Below are positions 1 to 14,663 of a DNA stretch of 64,000 bases, piece by piece. Both the position numbers and the translations under genes were made by a program. Numbering within the stretch: position 1 is the first letter of the stretch; the number at the start of each line of letters is the position of its first letter. The DNA comes from Capitella teleta (lineage: Eukaryota > Annelida > Polychaeta > Capitellidae). The stretch lies in the NCBI GenBank assembly GCA_000328365.1, contig KB310317.1, forward strand, positions 855,197-919,196, in the 5' to 3' direction. Under the pieces are notes generated by a model. The model was not told where the DNA came from, searched no databases, and worked only from the letters and a program-made list of their open reading frames with translations.

Positions 1-117
1 CTATATGACTACTAGTGGTCCATTCCACAAATAACCCAGTTAACGAACTATACTTCTATAAATAGCAGTCAGGGGAGGGGAAGGACATTGAGGTGACCTA
101 TATCTGCAATATCTGAC

Positions 118-440
118 CTGATTTCGACAAAGCATTTTCTTCAAAGAAGAAACCGATTTTGTCAGAACTGTTAATGAAATAATCATTCCTGTACAACTGG
201 AGCCAGAAGAGAGGAAATTATTAAAAAATACATTCGGATGAAAAGCAGATCATTAGATCATATATCGATGTACATCAAAATTTAGAATGAAAGTTAAGAA
301 ACCTGTTTTGTGGTTGAGAAGACAGTGTTGTGCTCATCCGGGTTCATCTTTTCCACCAAATCATGACATTCAGTCTTCAATGCTTCAATTTCGTCATTGC
401 TCAGGAAATTCTCAAACACCACGAAGCCATCATCCGCAAA
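118..440 (-). CDS. PHYHD1: Phytanoyl-CoA dioxygenase domain protein (PHYHD1-like), partial
   Basis: Two minus-strand exons, 303-440 and 118-196, are in phase across a GT/AG intron (197-302). Exon 303-440 encodes a start typical of the family: FADDGFVVFENFLSNDEIEA, then a helix and VFSTTKQ. Exon 118-196 encodes NDYFINSSDKIGFFFEENAL, matching the SSGDKIRFFFE stretch known from PHYHD1. The family consists of Fe(II)/2-oxoglutarate-dependent oxygenases; the HxD...H iron ligands would lie in later exons beyond the left edge. The first exon (start codon) was not found upstream of 440. The family call is from these motifs; the choice of PHYHD1 over PHYH is inferred from the DKI-FFFE pattern. Confidence 0.75.
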
Positions 441-1575
441 CTGCAAACCGAAAAGAAACAGCATTTTTATCATCTAAGATTCTGTAAACACATGTATGAC
501 ACAAGCAGAATGAGATAGATTTGCATTGAAGCTCAGTGTTTTTCAACCGAAATAGTTTTCACGCATGTGATTACTTCACAATTAAATACAGGGTATATAA
601 ATAAAGTAATATAAAAATTACTCTGTCACAGATGGTGACGCAAATAGTAAATCTGCTTCAACATGCATGGAATGATTTTACTAATGCATGGAATGATAAA
701 AAATTCCCATCTATTACAAGTAATAATGTCTCAAACCTGGCTATGAGTTTTATTCAACCAGTTCAATACAATTCCTTGGTAAAATAATTTAACAATTTAA
801 AGAATATTGACAATACAAAATGGAAAAGTGGAACACGAAGCAATTTAATTACTTACATATTTCTGATTGATTGAAAATTTCCTTTAAGCCAAAATTAAAA
901 CACTTTTGACTGATGTAACTTGTCATATGCAATGACATCCGCAGTTTATCAAGAGAATTAGGTGGTTTGATGTTACTCTAGGCCCTAGGCCATATTGTAC
1001 ACATGGAATATGATGGTTCATGACAGGTCAGTGGCCTAGCTGTAACATGCTGGATTATCAAAACAGGGTGAAATGACCATTCTTGCCTGTTGGGGTTGAT
1101 TGGAGATGAACATGCTGAGTGAAATGCATCATATTATGATATACATTAATTCTATGTAAACAGATGCTGATATTCTCCATCATTTGTGGAACTGCATGTA
1201 TTTAAGTACATGGACCATGCCAATATAATATACAAGGTATATTAGATGCAATAATAGGGAACTACTGTACGTAAGTAATAATTATACTTACATGTAGGGA
1301 GCTATAGTCTAACAAGTACAAAAGTAAATGTATGTACAATTGTACATGTACCAATTAAGGTCAACATATAGTTCATGTGCTCTTTAAACTATACATGTAT
1401 GTAGACTCTAATTAATTGATGTGCACAAAATATATAGAGACCAAAGTAAATGTAGTTTAACTACTGGTTTATATAATTATTATGCCCTTTTGCCAGTTTT
1501 GGTTGATATACTTTACTTGACTTGACTTGACTTGACTTGATGGGTTGAAATAGTGAGCAAAGCTCTTTTTGACGG
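441..1575. other. AT-rich intergenic or intronic stretch
   Basis: No coding exon, RNA gene or clear repeat seen. It may hold the first exon of the PHYHD1-like gene, which I could not find. A short (ACTTG)n microsatellite of about five units lies at 1513-1540. Confidence 0.5.
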
Positions 1576-1589
1576 TTGGTTAGTTGTTG

Positions 1590-1926
1590 AGTGAGTGATG
1601 GGGTTTTACGGCTCCACCCAATCCGATCGGATGATACGGGCGCCAGAACAGAAGGCCCTGTACCGGGGTTTCCCCCTACTCATATCAATAAATCCGAAGG
1701 GTTCTTTATCCTGCATACCACCATAGACAGTAGTACACAGCGCCCGGCCTTGTTACGCACTTGGGCAGCACTGCAGAGTCACCGAAGAATTACAATTATA
1801 ACGAATTACAATTATAATTCACAATCCTAACGCCGTGGCCTGATCGGGTCTCGAACCCGGGACCTCGACCCCCACGGTCGGCATTGGATTGTAGTCAGCG
1901 GTTTAACCCACTGAGCTATCCGGTTT
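1590..1926 (-). mobile_element. tRNA-derived SINE, copy 1
   Basis: Read on the minus strand, the head (1926 to about 1832) has a tRNA-like A box (TAGCTCAGTGGG) and a B box (GGTTCGAGACC), about 90 bases like a tRNA but without a foldable full cloverleaf. The body follows: an ATTATAATTGTAA-rich linker, then a conserved block through GGTGGTATGCAGGATAAAGA and GTAGGGGGAAACCCC to GGAGCCGTAAAACCCCATCA. The same head and body recur at 14664-15112, which defines it as a repeat family. Transcription would be by RNA polymerase III from the internal boxes. Confidence 0.8.
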
Positions 1927-2324
1927 GGTTATTGTTGTTATGTTATTGGACTAGGTGGAGTGTGAGTTTTAGATGTTTGTGTGGTTGAATTTTAGGGGGT
2001 GGTGTTTGTAAGTTATGTTAAGGCGAGATTTGAAGATGTTAGTGGTGGGAGAGTTGATGGTGTCTGCTGGGAGAGAGTTCATATAACTAATATTAATACT
2101 GCTTGATATAATAAAACGTAAGCCTGTATTTGACTCTGTGGTTGACGTATTCGGTTGTGCCTTTTACCCAATGCATCCAAGCAGGTGAAACCCTTCAATT
2201 GCCTTATTAGCAAATAATGTTATTGTAAGTATCCATTCCGTGATCATTTTCCATGCATATGTTATAATGTTTAATATTACAAATAGCCCAGCAAACACAA
2301 AACGTTAAGCAAACATGACAGTCA

Positions 2325-2495
2325 CGTGCAGGAAACCTTCCGTAACGTTACATTTGTAACGTTACGTAACGTGACCTAGGATATAACGTTACATTTGTAA
2401 CTTATTGTAACGTTACGTATAACGTTATGTAATGTTACAATGTAACGTTACATAACGTTACATTATACCATTAAATTATGTTACATTAGGTTACC
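2325..2495. repeat. AACGTTAC palindromic satellite patch
   Basis: About ten overlapping copies of the self-complementary core TAACGTTA/CGTTACG, spaced irregularly by short AT stretches. No gene is seen in the surrounding 1927-3330 either. Confidence 0.7.
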
Positions 2496-3330
2496 ATACT
2501 TTATTAGTTTATGTATCTTACTGTTCTTACATGTAGATTATTTTCATTATACAAGCTAGCTTGTATAATTAAAATAATAATAATAGTTGTAATGAATAGT
2601 TATCAACATTTGAATAAAGCCTGCTTGAGCTAAGTAGTAAATGACAATGTCATCTGGGCGTGAGAGTGCATGTTAATTAGCAAAATTATTTGATATAATT
2701 ACCCATAACTGAATGTCCCTGACAGCGCTATGGTGATAATGCAATTACAATCTGATAATACAATTATGCAACCCACTTTTCTCTTGATTTCTTCTGTCGA
2801 CATCTCGAATCTGATCTTTTCCAGCTTCTTCTTTGCGAATTCGTTATCTCATGTGACAAACAAGAGGCGATCGGCCCTGACCTCTTATCAGGGCACGACA
2901 GTTCATTGCATCATAACGCACTTCACCTTTCATAACGCATAATATATTTTTTACGTTTTCACCGTTCATTACCAAAATCACAACGCACTCTTCTTTTGCC
3001 ACATGCTTCAAGAGAATTAATATTTGCCGATAGATGTAACTAAATTCCCACACAAAATGTACATAGGCCCTACATGAACTAGTATCATTCTATCTTAAGT
3101 AGCATTATTCAGTACCCCAAGCTAATTCCGATTTCAACAAGCACGCAATGACACACTGACGCTTTTATCTCTAATTGAAGAAGACGGTGCAGACCTGCAT
3201 GTGCTGACTACTGAGTAAGCCTACACTGTAAATAACTAACGGTCCCCCGATTAGGTTTATAGCTCCGCAACATCCCAACGTCCGATCGATCGTGATTCGG
3301 GGCAGAAATCGAACTGAGCCGTATCCATCA

Positions 3331-4490
3331 TGAAGTTAAGAATAAGAATAAGAATTATTTATTTCTATAGCGCTAAAATCCAAAAATGCTCAATTGCGCT
3401 GAGTAAAAGAAGATGACACTGAATGGATATAAAAAGTGAACAAAGTAACTAAAATTAAAAGTGACTAAAACAAAAAAACAAAAAACAGAATGAGGACGTA
3501 TTAATAAAATCAACAATAGTCTGGGTAAGCCCTTCGAAATAAAAAAAAAAGTTTTGAGTCCTTTCTTAAAAACATTGACGTCACTTAATGTTCTCATAGC
3601 AGGGGGTGAGGCATTCCAGAGAGTTGGAGCAGCGTGTTGGAAGGCTCGATCCCCAGCACCCACGAGTCTCGACCGGAGGATGGACAGGAGTCGAGAGGAA
3701 TTACGACGTGACGACGCCAGCACTTCGTTTCGGTGTAGCAGTGATGTCAGGTAAGCCGGTACGAGGTTGTTCAGAGATTCAAAAGTCAATAAAAGTACTT
3801 TGAACTGAATCCTGTATTCCACGGGGAGCCAGTGAAAAGCGTGGAGGTAGGGAGTTATGTGTTCTCTTGATTTTATGTAGAGAATGCAGCGGGCGGCGGT
3901 GTTTTGCACACGCTGAAGTTTTTGTTGATTAGCTTTCTTGATTCCAATTAGCAGAGAGTTGCAAAAGTCAACGCGGCTTGTGACGAAGCTGTGTACCAGT
4001 TGTTCGATGACACCGAGTGGTAAGTAGCGCCGGATTTTATTTATGTTGCGAAGATGGTAATACGCTGATCTGCAGATTTGATTTACGTCCAAATCAAGTT
4101 TCAGCTCCGAATCCTGGACACAGCCAAGGTTGCGGACCGAAGCACTGCTCAAGACAACGGACCCTCCGATGCTGATGCTAGCCTTTTGATCGAGCGTCCT
4201 GAGGATGTTTTTGGTCCCAAAAAGACTGACATCAGTTTTGCCTTCGTTGAGCTGGAGCATGTTCCGTGCCATCCATTGCCGGATCTCAGAACAGCAAGCA
4301 TTTGCTTTAGCTTCAATGTCAGCTAAGGGTGACGACGGTCGAAAAGAGATGTAAATCTGTGTATCAACAGCGTAATAATGTCCAGACATAGTGTGATGTT
4401 CAAAGATTTGCGCAAGCGGAATCGTGTAAATGGAAAACAGAATGGGCCCCAGGACTGATCCCTGGAATACCCCTTGGCCAAGTTGACGAC
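3331..4490 (-). mobile_element. CR1/L2-like LINE, 5'-truncated, inactive
   Basis: Minus-strand reading gives the C-terminal half of a non-LTR reverse transcriptase: GVFQGSVLGPILFSIYT (about 4480-4430), then YAVDTQIYISF where active elements have YADD, then LGCVQDSELKLDLDVNQIC, FCNSLLIGI, QRVQNTAARCILYI, FHWLPVEYRIQFKVLLLTF and WNASPPAMR. The order is that of CR1/L2-clade ORF2. The frame is open for 338 codons (4389-3373). The 3' end carries TTCTTA repeats, as L2/CR1 tails do. The catalytic motif is YAVD, so the first Asp is lost. 5' truncation is usual for LINE insertions. Confidence 0.88.
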
Positions 4491-6300
<1,810 letters not shown>

Positions 6301-6302
6301 GT

Positions 6303-6425
6303 GTAGCGTGGTTATAGATTCATAGTTTAAGCAAGTGCATGATGAGTTAGCTGCATTCTGTAGCCATAATCTGTGTGGATGCCTATAGCATTGGGGGTCT
6401 TGGAACGAGATTAGTGATGAGTATG
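6303..6425. mobile_element. Relic of the GGAGTCTTGGAAC TIR element
   Basis: Shares GTTAGCTGCATTCTGTAG...TATAGCCATAAT-TGTG-GGATG with 15126-15170 and GTCTTGGAACGAGATTA with the terminal repeats of the element at 14907-15329. Only one end is recognisable. Confidence 0.6.
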
Positions 6426-6900
6426 GCCATATTTATAGCTATAATCCAACTAATCATTAAGCCTTAACTGGTCAGGGAGATCCATGTGGGAGCATAAAAT
6501 ATGTGAAATGTTCTACTCAGGTAGTTGTCAGTTATGCAACAATTAATGCCAATCGGAATAGAGTAATGAGCAACGCACTCACAACTTGAGTGTTCAGTGC
6601 TCATTTGCCATCTGACCCGTGTGTCGTATCTTAATTATTCACATCAAAATTCACTAAATCAACGTCAAGAATTGAATGTTTGTGTGGTTACTGGAAACTG
6701 GCCTACTGAACATTAAACTTCATTGTCAAAGAGGCTTCATTCATTGAATGAAATTGCAAGCGTTTCATGACAGTGAAGTTACATCGGAATGCGAGTACAA
6801 TTATAAGTATGACCTGCTCACTCTATTTACTATTATGAGACATCATGAACCAAAAAAAAAATTAATCAATGAAAGAAATGCAAAAGTAATAGGCAGTTAA

Positions 6901-6906
6901 TTTATT
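6901..6906 (-). terminator. ASS1 polyadenylation signal
   Basis: AATAAA on the minus strand, about 75 bases past the ASS1 stop codon. Confidence 0.65.
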
Positions 6907-6981
6907 CATAAAACAAAATCAAAGCAGCATGAATCATACTGCATGCAATAACAAAAGACTTGTAACCATTTTATGAACACA

Positions 6982-9900
6982 TCACTTCTGCAACTGGCGC
7001 AAACGTTGGAATTCCTTGAGCCTGTAATAATAAATAAATAAATAAATGTAAATAAATAAATAATCAATAATCAATACACAGAGACAGTTCAAAGAAATCG
7101 TTAAAACTAACCGAAGGGCGTTGACCTTAATGAACCCAGCAGCGTCTTCTGGGTCATAATCCCCTTGCACATCCATGCTGGAATGAACGCACAAAATATC
7201 CAAAATATTCGAGAATGTCACGAACACCAACCTCACAAGTTCCTGGTTGTACAGGGAATAAGGCGACCTTCTGCCAACGATGTAGACACACCCACGGTAT
7301 ATGTTCATAGTGACCACACCGTCCACTCCGTTTTGAGAGCGGTCAATGCAGTGACGAGTGAAGTCACACTCGGGACTATACCAGAATCCTGAGCAAAATA
7401 TCAATATTCAAGCCAGTGTGAGTGACCATTTGGCACGCACCTCTGTACACTTGCTCAGAGAACTCCATCGCAAGTTTTGACTTGACTTTGCGCAGCTCTC
7501 GATCCATGGTGAAGTTCTCAATGTCCAAATGCGCCTGATACAAAATTGTCCCGGCGGGAGTCTCATAAATTCCGCGTGACTTCATCCCGATGAATCGATT
7601 CTCAACGATATCAATTCTCCCGATACCCTGGCGCCCTCTGGTAGGAAAGAAAAATAAGAAGTCGAAATTTCGATGATGATAAAAAAATTGTTACCCGATT
7701 TCATTGAGATAAAGATATAGTTCGAGTGAGTCGGTCTTTTCAACGCCCTCATCTAAGTGTTTGACTCGCACGGGGATTCCACGCTTGAACTCAACCTCCA
7801 GGCGATCTGGTTTCAACTCAATCTTGGTAGGATCCTTGGTCATCTGGTACAGACTTTCTGGAGCCTCCTGCTGTGGATCCTCCAAGATGCCAGACTCATA
7901 ACTGCAGCAGAAAGAATCATTTATTATCATTTGCATTGATTTGCATATCATTAGCATTAATTTGCATATCATTGGCATAAATGATCCTGCCCTACCTGAT
8001 ATGCATGAGGTTAGCATCCATACTCCATGGGGATTTAGGAGTGACAGGGAGAGGAATACCGTTGGCCTGAAATTTCCCAAATAAGTTAAAATACAGATCA
8101 TGAGGGAGGCATGGGCTTGATTACCTTTGCGTAATCAAAGAGATCTTGTCGCCCCTTGAAGCGATTGAAGAACTCTGGCATCCTCCATGGAGAGATGAGC
8201 TGTGATTGGAGGTCATTAAGCACGTAAGTGATGAGAGCTGATCCTCACCTCGACCTCTGGGTAGAGGGCGTAGCAGGAAAGCTCAAAGCGGATCTGGTCG
8301 TTGCCTTTGCCGGTTGCTCCGTGAGAGATGAACTGAGCGCCCTCTGCCTTGGCCGCCTCAACGAGACCCCTGTGGGAGGTCAGGTAGAGGTCAAGGACAT
8401 TTCAAGGTTATGTCGGGACAGGACATAATATTCTCAAAACTCATTTCAATTCATAAAATGTTTAAAAGCGACATATATTAGTGGGAATTATACTTCAATC
8501 AGTAGCATTTCCAGCTAAAGATGAGTATGTAAATTAAGACGACATGATTAATATTCTGCAGAAACCAGGCAAATCGTTCTTTAAAAAAAAGAAAAAAAAG
8601 AATCATGTTTGCATTGAAATTACATGAATGATGTATATATAATTTATTGGCTGCTCAGTACTTCAAGGAATTTAATCTCCCTCTGAATGACATTCTACAT
8701 CAATCCCTGTTTGTTTCCACGACAGCACTTTTGTTGCACATCATTTTAAATGGCATATTTATATTCTTTTATTGCCTGTTCCTTCCAATAAATTAATCAC
8801 AAGAAAAAATAAACTTTTTGCTGAATATTCTAATTGAAAGCAAATTCTTCAGAAAATGTTCAGTTCAGAGAACACACGAGATATTTCAATCTTATAGTTT
8901 TCATATCTAGGAAAAGGAGCTTGTATTAACGAGAAAAGAAACTGATTAATGGTGCAATATTTAACTCATGATAATTAAACACTAATTCTGTGTAATCCTC
9001 TAATGAAAACTTATTAGAAATAAGTTTGCATCAAATGATCATTATGCCTTAAGTGAACTCAGTGAAAAGACAGCTTTTTCATAATAAAAAAAAAACAGAT
9101 TTTTATGCAGGTACTTAAAAGGAAACCACATTTATAATATGCCTGAATCACGACATCACAAAGCAGACTTTCTTGGGGGAAAAAAGTATTGCAGATTTAC
9201 AAAGGTGTTACTTTATGCAAATTAGGCCGAAAGGAAATAATTTATATGGCATAAAAGTCCAGGGTTTAATTTTCTCTGAACTTCTAAAGCAACCTGCCTT
9301 GTTTTTCCTTCAAATATTCCATGCATAAGTTTTGAGATAAAACATCCCTGGTTAGCTGATAGATAGGATCGAATGAGTATTCTTGTCGACATAATAGTAT
9401 TATCAATATATCTTGATAGCAGCGTATATTAACCACACATACCTGGCAATGCAGGGTCGAGCAAATGCCGTCCCCATGAGGTATCTGTCTTCATACATGG
9501 CGTTGGCCTGCACTCCGAGCCAAATGAACTCGTCAACAAACTCCTTCCTCTGGTCCAGAATCACAACCTGACACACAGAAAAATAGATATTCAATTGAAT
9601 GCAGACCTGAATCTGAAGCCGAGATTTGATGAAGCCAAGAATTGATGAAGCCAAGAATTGATGAAGCCAAGAATTGATGAAGCATTCAATCAGCAGAATA
9701 TGGCTAATGAGGAGCATAAAGAGCAGTCACTGGAGATACAGATGAATGATCCTTCGCATTCAGAACACGTAATTAGTTAATAACTGAGGATAACTGAATA
9801 ATGTAAATATAATATAGTTCTATCAGTATTGGTAATTTCACACGAGGTGATGAACTGTGCTGACCTTCTTGGCGCCCAGGTCAATGGCCTTCTTACGAGC

Positions 9901-10431
9901 AGCCTCAAAATCCTCCTCTTGACCAACATTGGACTGAAAAGAAAGCAATTAGGGTGAAATGAGGGATGGCTGATTGGATTGTGCGCTCCACTTGGTTCGC
10001 TCATTGCAGGAATTCAGCTCTGATTGATGCACGGAATTCCGTTGTTATTTTAGAGCAATATTAACATGCATCTGACATGTATGATAAGAAAACAATTAAA
10101 ATAACCAGATAAAAGAGATCCTTGTTTCATTTGGAGTAATACTCATGTAAGGGTAAGTCTTATCAGTTTATACTGAGCAGAGGGCCTAACATAATATGGT
10201 ACATTAATATGATGGTTAGTAATAATAATAATTGATATTAATTATAAATAATGATAACATGATTAAAAAGCAATAAAATTCGCAATGAATACAAACGCAT
10301 GGATTTAAGCACTGTAACAATTCCCTCACCATGAACGCAATGACGTTGAATCCCTTCTCCTTGAGCCAGACGAGGATGCAGGACGTATCCAGACCCCCGC
10401 TATACGCAAGAACTACGGTTTTGGCAGACAT
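6982..10431 (-). CDS. ASS1: Argininosuccinate synthase
   Basis: Joins citrulline and aspartate with ATP to give argininosuccinate (urea cycle/arginine synthesis, cytosolic). Eleven coding exons: 10330-10431, 9865-9933, 9443-9567, 8249-8370, 8125-8199, 7996-8066, 7695-7901, 7441-7637, 7232-7388, 7112-7177, 6982-7021. The N-terminal ATP pyrophosphatase loop [49 protein letters not shown]-like [26 protein letters not shown] and the QGDYDP end are all present. Length is about 409 aa, close to the usual 412. Exon 4 carries one extra base in a C4 run (8340-8343): the coding halves on either side are both perfectly family-like but in different frames. An assembly error is likelier than a dead gene, because everything else is intact. 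A 5'UTR intron acceptor (exon edge 10445) lies just upstream, with a plausible donor at 10664/10665. Confidence 0.95.
7022..7062. repeat. (TAAA)n microsatellite in ASS1 intron 10
   Basis: Short array of TAAA/AAAT units forming the polypyrimidine-poor end of the last intron, directly beside the exon 11 acceptor. Confidence 0.8.
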
Positions 10432-10849
10432 GGTGAGGAGTTAGCTGAAAAGATACATTTATAAAATTATGTACGAACATGCAATCGGTTTGTAATTAAG
10501 AGAGAAGAGATCAGAAGTAGCTTATATGCAAAGGAAAAGCAGAAAACATGACAATTAAACATGTTCTGAGCATAATCTCAATATATGTGTTAAATGACTA
10601 TAAGGTCAAAATAGGAGATAATGCTATGCAGGGAGATACTTGTAAGGTGAAGCAGACGACTCACTTGAGCTGCACGCTGAACAGCAGACTAATGCAGTCA
10701 GAAGCCCTCGATCAGCTGTTTAAAAGGGGCAGAGTGCAGCGTGTGATTGGCTTCATAGCAAAGAGGTTCAGCAGAGTTCAAAGCAGACAGAATGCGACAA
10801 GGTGAACAGCATACACATGTCCACGTGAATAGAAGAAACCTTCGTGAGT

Positions 10850-13094
10850 CGCTTTAATTTGTAGGAGAAAAATTAGTTTAATGTCAGCCAAACAAATATG
10901 TCTTTCTGGGTATGCTCAAGCTAAAGATAGCATTTATATCATAACCTTATACCGGTGCTTCAAGTTCAATTCATCTTCTTGACTTTGAATGTTTGCACTA
11001 TATACAAAGGACCTGTGACAATTTAAAAAAAAATTAAGGGCACTACAAAGTACTTTCAGCCATTTAACTCTCAATCTGATAATTGTGATAGAATCAGGTT
11101 ATGCTCTATATAAGGGCTCCCAATAGCATACTCAATGTCCGACAATCACTGATTTCTCCAGGGCATTGTCAGTACTATTGGCTGGTGTTATACAGACCTC
11201 TTCGTCGGCTTTTTGTATTTTTAATGAAACTGAAATGAACAAACCCATTCGTAAATACTAATATCTTGCTTCATGTACAAGTAGGCCTAATATTCATTTA
11301 AACTGTAATGCAGTATTTGGTAATGCTGTGCACAGTGTACTAAGGTCAAACTGCAAGTCTGCAAGTACTGACAAGTGACAAGTAAATACTGACCCGAATC
11401 CTCTTCCACGTTACCGTTAAAAAAAATATGTTTCATCCCAATTTGCATTATCAGTATGAAAATGTGTTGAAAATAAATGTGCATTATAAGTTCTTTTAAC
11501 ATAACAGATCAAATCAAATCAGTCAAATCAAGATCAAATCAATCAGATCAAATAAAATCAGTTATCTATGGATATGTTGCATGAAATTGCACACAGCATC
11601 ATTGATATACTAGCAATACATGTAGGCCAACTGCATATGTAATAATATCAACGATCCCATATTCTATAGCAAAGGTTCAAGGTTTGTGTATAGGATATCT
11701 CTGGTAGCATAATGAGTATACTGTGAGTGTGTAAATGAACTGTATATACATTCAAAGCCCGTTACTACAAACCTTCAAGGGTCAGAAGAGAACGTCATCA
11801 TTTCTCCAATCTCAGAAATAATTATTACTAATAATTATTATGATATAAATATTGTCTCACATTCAAAATTAAGCTAATGCATTTGTAATTGAACATAATT
11901 ATATGTAAGCACAAACACTGACTCATGTGTCTAAAACTTCAAGTTTAATTAATAACTGTAACAGATCAGTGGTCACGGAAATGAAAGCAATATTTATATG
12001 TCACCTACAAGATAATATATATAATATATACAAAAGATAGTATGAACAAAACGTACAAGAGTAACTTACATAGTACATGATAAAAATAATACAAATAAAT
12101 AAGAAAGAAAAATTTCACCATAAGAAAAACACATGTGAAGGTTCTAAATATGTATTCTGAGGGAGGTAATGATTCTAATGGGTTCCTTAATAGTGACTAT
12201 TGATGGGTTGTTTGGAAGTTTTAGAGGAGAGAGGGAATTATTAATATTTACTAATATTTACTGGTGTATCTGTTAGCAAAGGCACCTCTGTCCTATAGGG
12301 TTATTCGACAGAAGGGTTGCATGGTATTGAATGACATCTTGTGTTGTGGCTTTTGCTTGTATTTTGAGTTAGAAACAGAGGGGAATCATATGGTGGACAA
12401 AATTATAGTTAAATTTAGAAAGTCAGAAAATAGACATTGCTTATAAAGTTATAAAGTTATAATGGTGATTGAGATATCAACATTGATGATTCAGTGAGAG
12501 AGGTGAATGAACCCTGGACCACTTGCAAACATCTCCACTGTTGATCGTTAGCTGTTCTTCTCCTTGGTCTACAAGTAGCACATTACCTACCGTCTTGATC
12601 CATGACAATATCAGTATATTACACACCAGTATTCGCTGGCACTCAACAAATATACAGGCATATTCTTTGCCAGCTTGGCAGACTCCTTCACCACAATTGT
12701 GAAACTAGAAATTTAGGTTATTTAACGGCTTGATTGATTGCTTTTATTTAGCCTTTTGTTCAAACAAACAGTAAAAGCATGTGGCTTAAGTAACAATGTT
12801 ATGATGGAATCAGCAGACTGGATCTTGTCTCAGACATTGTAAGCAATTATATTTGAGTTCTGCCCACAGAGGCTCTAAGACAATGATGTAGAGTAATACA
12901 GACAATAATAATACAGATAGATAATCGATAATCAACAACTCTATATACCTGAAAATTAATATATGAATATATAACAGCTAAATATGCTGATCAAGAATGT
13001 CTCTCCTCTACTATGGTATACTCTAGTATACTATGGATACACAGTTGAATCAAAGTTGAGAACTGGTATTTATTATGTGCATTCAACATATATA
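10850..13094. other. AT-rich intergenic stretch upstream of ASS1
   Basis: No exon or RNA gene seen. A degenerate AAATCA repeat lies at about 11508-11565. The ASS1 promoter and first untranslated exon probably lie at 10665 to about 10850. Confidence 0.5.
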
Positions 13095-13794
13095 CAGAGT
13101 GGGCCAAAAGTATTCTATCTACTCCATGTTAAAGACCTGCATGAATACTTTCCAATGGTGCTATGAATTTCTGAAAAAGTTTTAAAACACAAATCGCAGT
13201 GTAAAAATCACACAAAAATAAGAGAAATAAATACTTTGTATTGTTAGTCCAACATGGCATCCTGCTATTCCTATCATTCCAAATTCCAATTTCATCAACA
13301 TTTATGCCGATTTGTCTCAATTAATATAGGGCAGTCATCATTCTGCAATATTTCCATTTTTGGAGGCAATCAGGCCCCCGGACCACGGATAAGCTTCATA
13401 GAACGCATAATTAAGACAACGCTCTCGTACTATTGTTTTGTTTGAGAGTGTACTATTGTTGTGACAGTTGCACTAATGTTTATCTCCTAAAATAAAAACA
13501 AAGCAGATAGTTTGTATTGAAGCGCCATGCAATTTAATAGATCACATTCCTTAATGCTTGTTCAGGGGCTCATATGATGTTGCTCTCTTAGCGATCACTC
13601 ATCACTCGCATTAAAATATGTTCCTCCCTCATTCAAAATTGAATTTCCACTTTTCTTTGCATGAATGGGCACAGAGTAACATAGTCAATCCATACCAGGT
13701 AGTTATTTTTTGGAATAATTGATATATTTTATCAAATTTTAGAGTTTTGTTTTTAACATGGAGTAGCTAGATAGACTACTTTTGGCCCACTCTG
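13095..13794. mobile_element. TA-flanked MITE, CAGAGTGGGCC family, intact copy
   Basis: Terminal inverted repeats of about 38 bp, CAGAGTGGGCCAAAAGTA continuing into CTATCTACTCCATGTTAAA, face each other at 13095 and 13794, flanked by TA on both sides. No transposase frame is visible in the 700 bp. TA duplication and the TIR style suggest a Tc1/mariner-mobilised element. Further copies lie at 28701, 30085-30652 and 48694-50511. Confidence 0.88.
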
Positions 13795-14663
13795 TATGAC
13801 ATATGTGCAAGGTGAGAAGTAACTTGAGTCAATTGAAATCGATTGAGTTAGTCGCTACAATAAAATAATACAAGTACAAGAAGAATTTGTGATGAAGGGT
13901 CGAGGACATAATTATTATCCTGATAAGGCCAGATTAACAATGTATTGCATCAGTCAAAGCAGGGAATGAGGGATGCGGATGCATCAAAATCATAACGTTC
14001 TTTACATTATGATGCCCGTTAAACAGAAAATAAATCAATAAACTCAGTATAAAAAACTGTAAAAAATCTAATAACAGAATTCATAAAAATAAACATCGTC
14101 ATCAACTGATAAATAATTAATAATCCAATTAATGGTACAACCCCTAAATCATAACGTTACAGCACGTCTGAGACCCTTGCATCGGGTCCACGGATGAAAT
14201 TTTCATACGTTTATAGCGGCGTGATATGAAATTGTCATGTCATTTATTTCTTTTAAATTTGTTAAAGTACATTTTACTAACCTATAATTGGAAATTATGA
14301 CCTCATAAATCACGCAAATGATCAGGAAACTGGATGAATTTAACCTTAGAGGGAAGGTAAGAAGGACATTTTCGTCAGGGGAAGTGAGTGCCGCCACTTG
14401 ACGGCAGAACGGTCAACTAACCTGTCGTCATTGTAAACAAAATTGTTTTATAATCAAAGTTCTGCAAGCTGACATACTACAGCGAGACCCAGGGGTATGC
14501 AGACCTCGCCCGATTTATCTGTGTTAAGGTTTTGCTAAATTTTATCGTAATTGCCAACCAGTGCCAACGCTATCCATTTGGCCCGAGAAAATTTGGGGTA
14601 AATGGTTACAGTATGACGAGTATCAGTATGTCTATTTCTATTTGATCTAAGACTCTTAGAGGG
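13795..14663. other. Intergenic stretch
   Basis: Nothing recognised on either strand. Confidence 0.5.

Noticed and set aside
1840-1926. tRNA gene on the minus strand
   Set aside because: A and B boxes are present but the acceptor stem does not pair and the sequence continues into a conserved SINE body found twice.
6982-10431. ASS1 as a pseudogene
   Set aside because: Only one base is wrong over 11 exons and it lies in a homopolymer; splice sites and catalytic residues are intact.
14203-14397. 64-codon minus frame
   Set aside because: No similarity and no splice context; ordinary chance frame.
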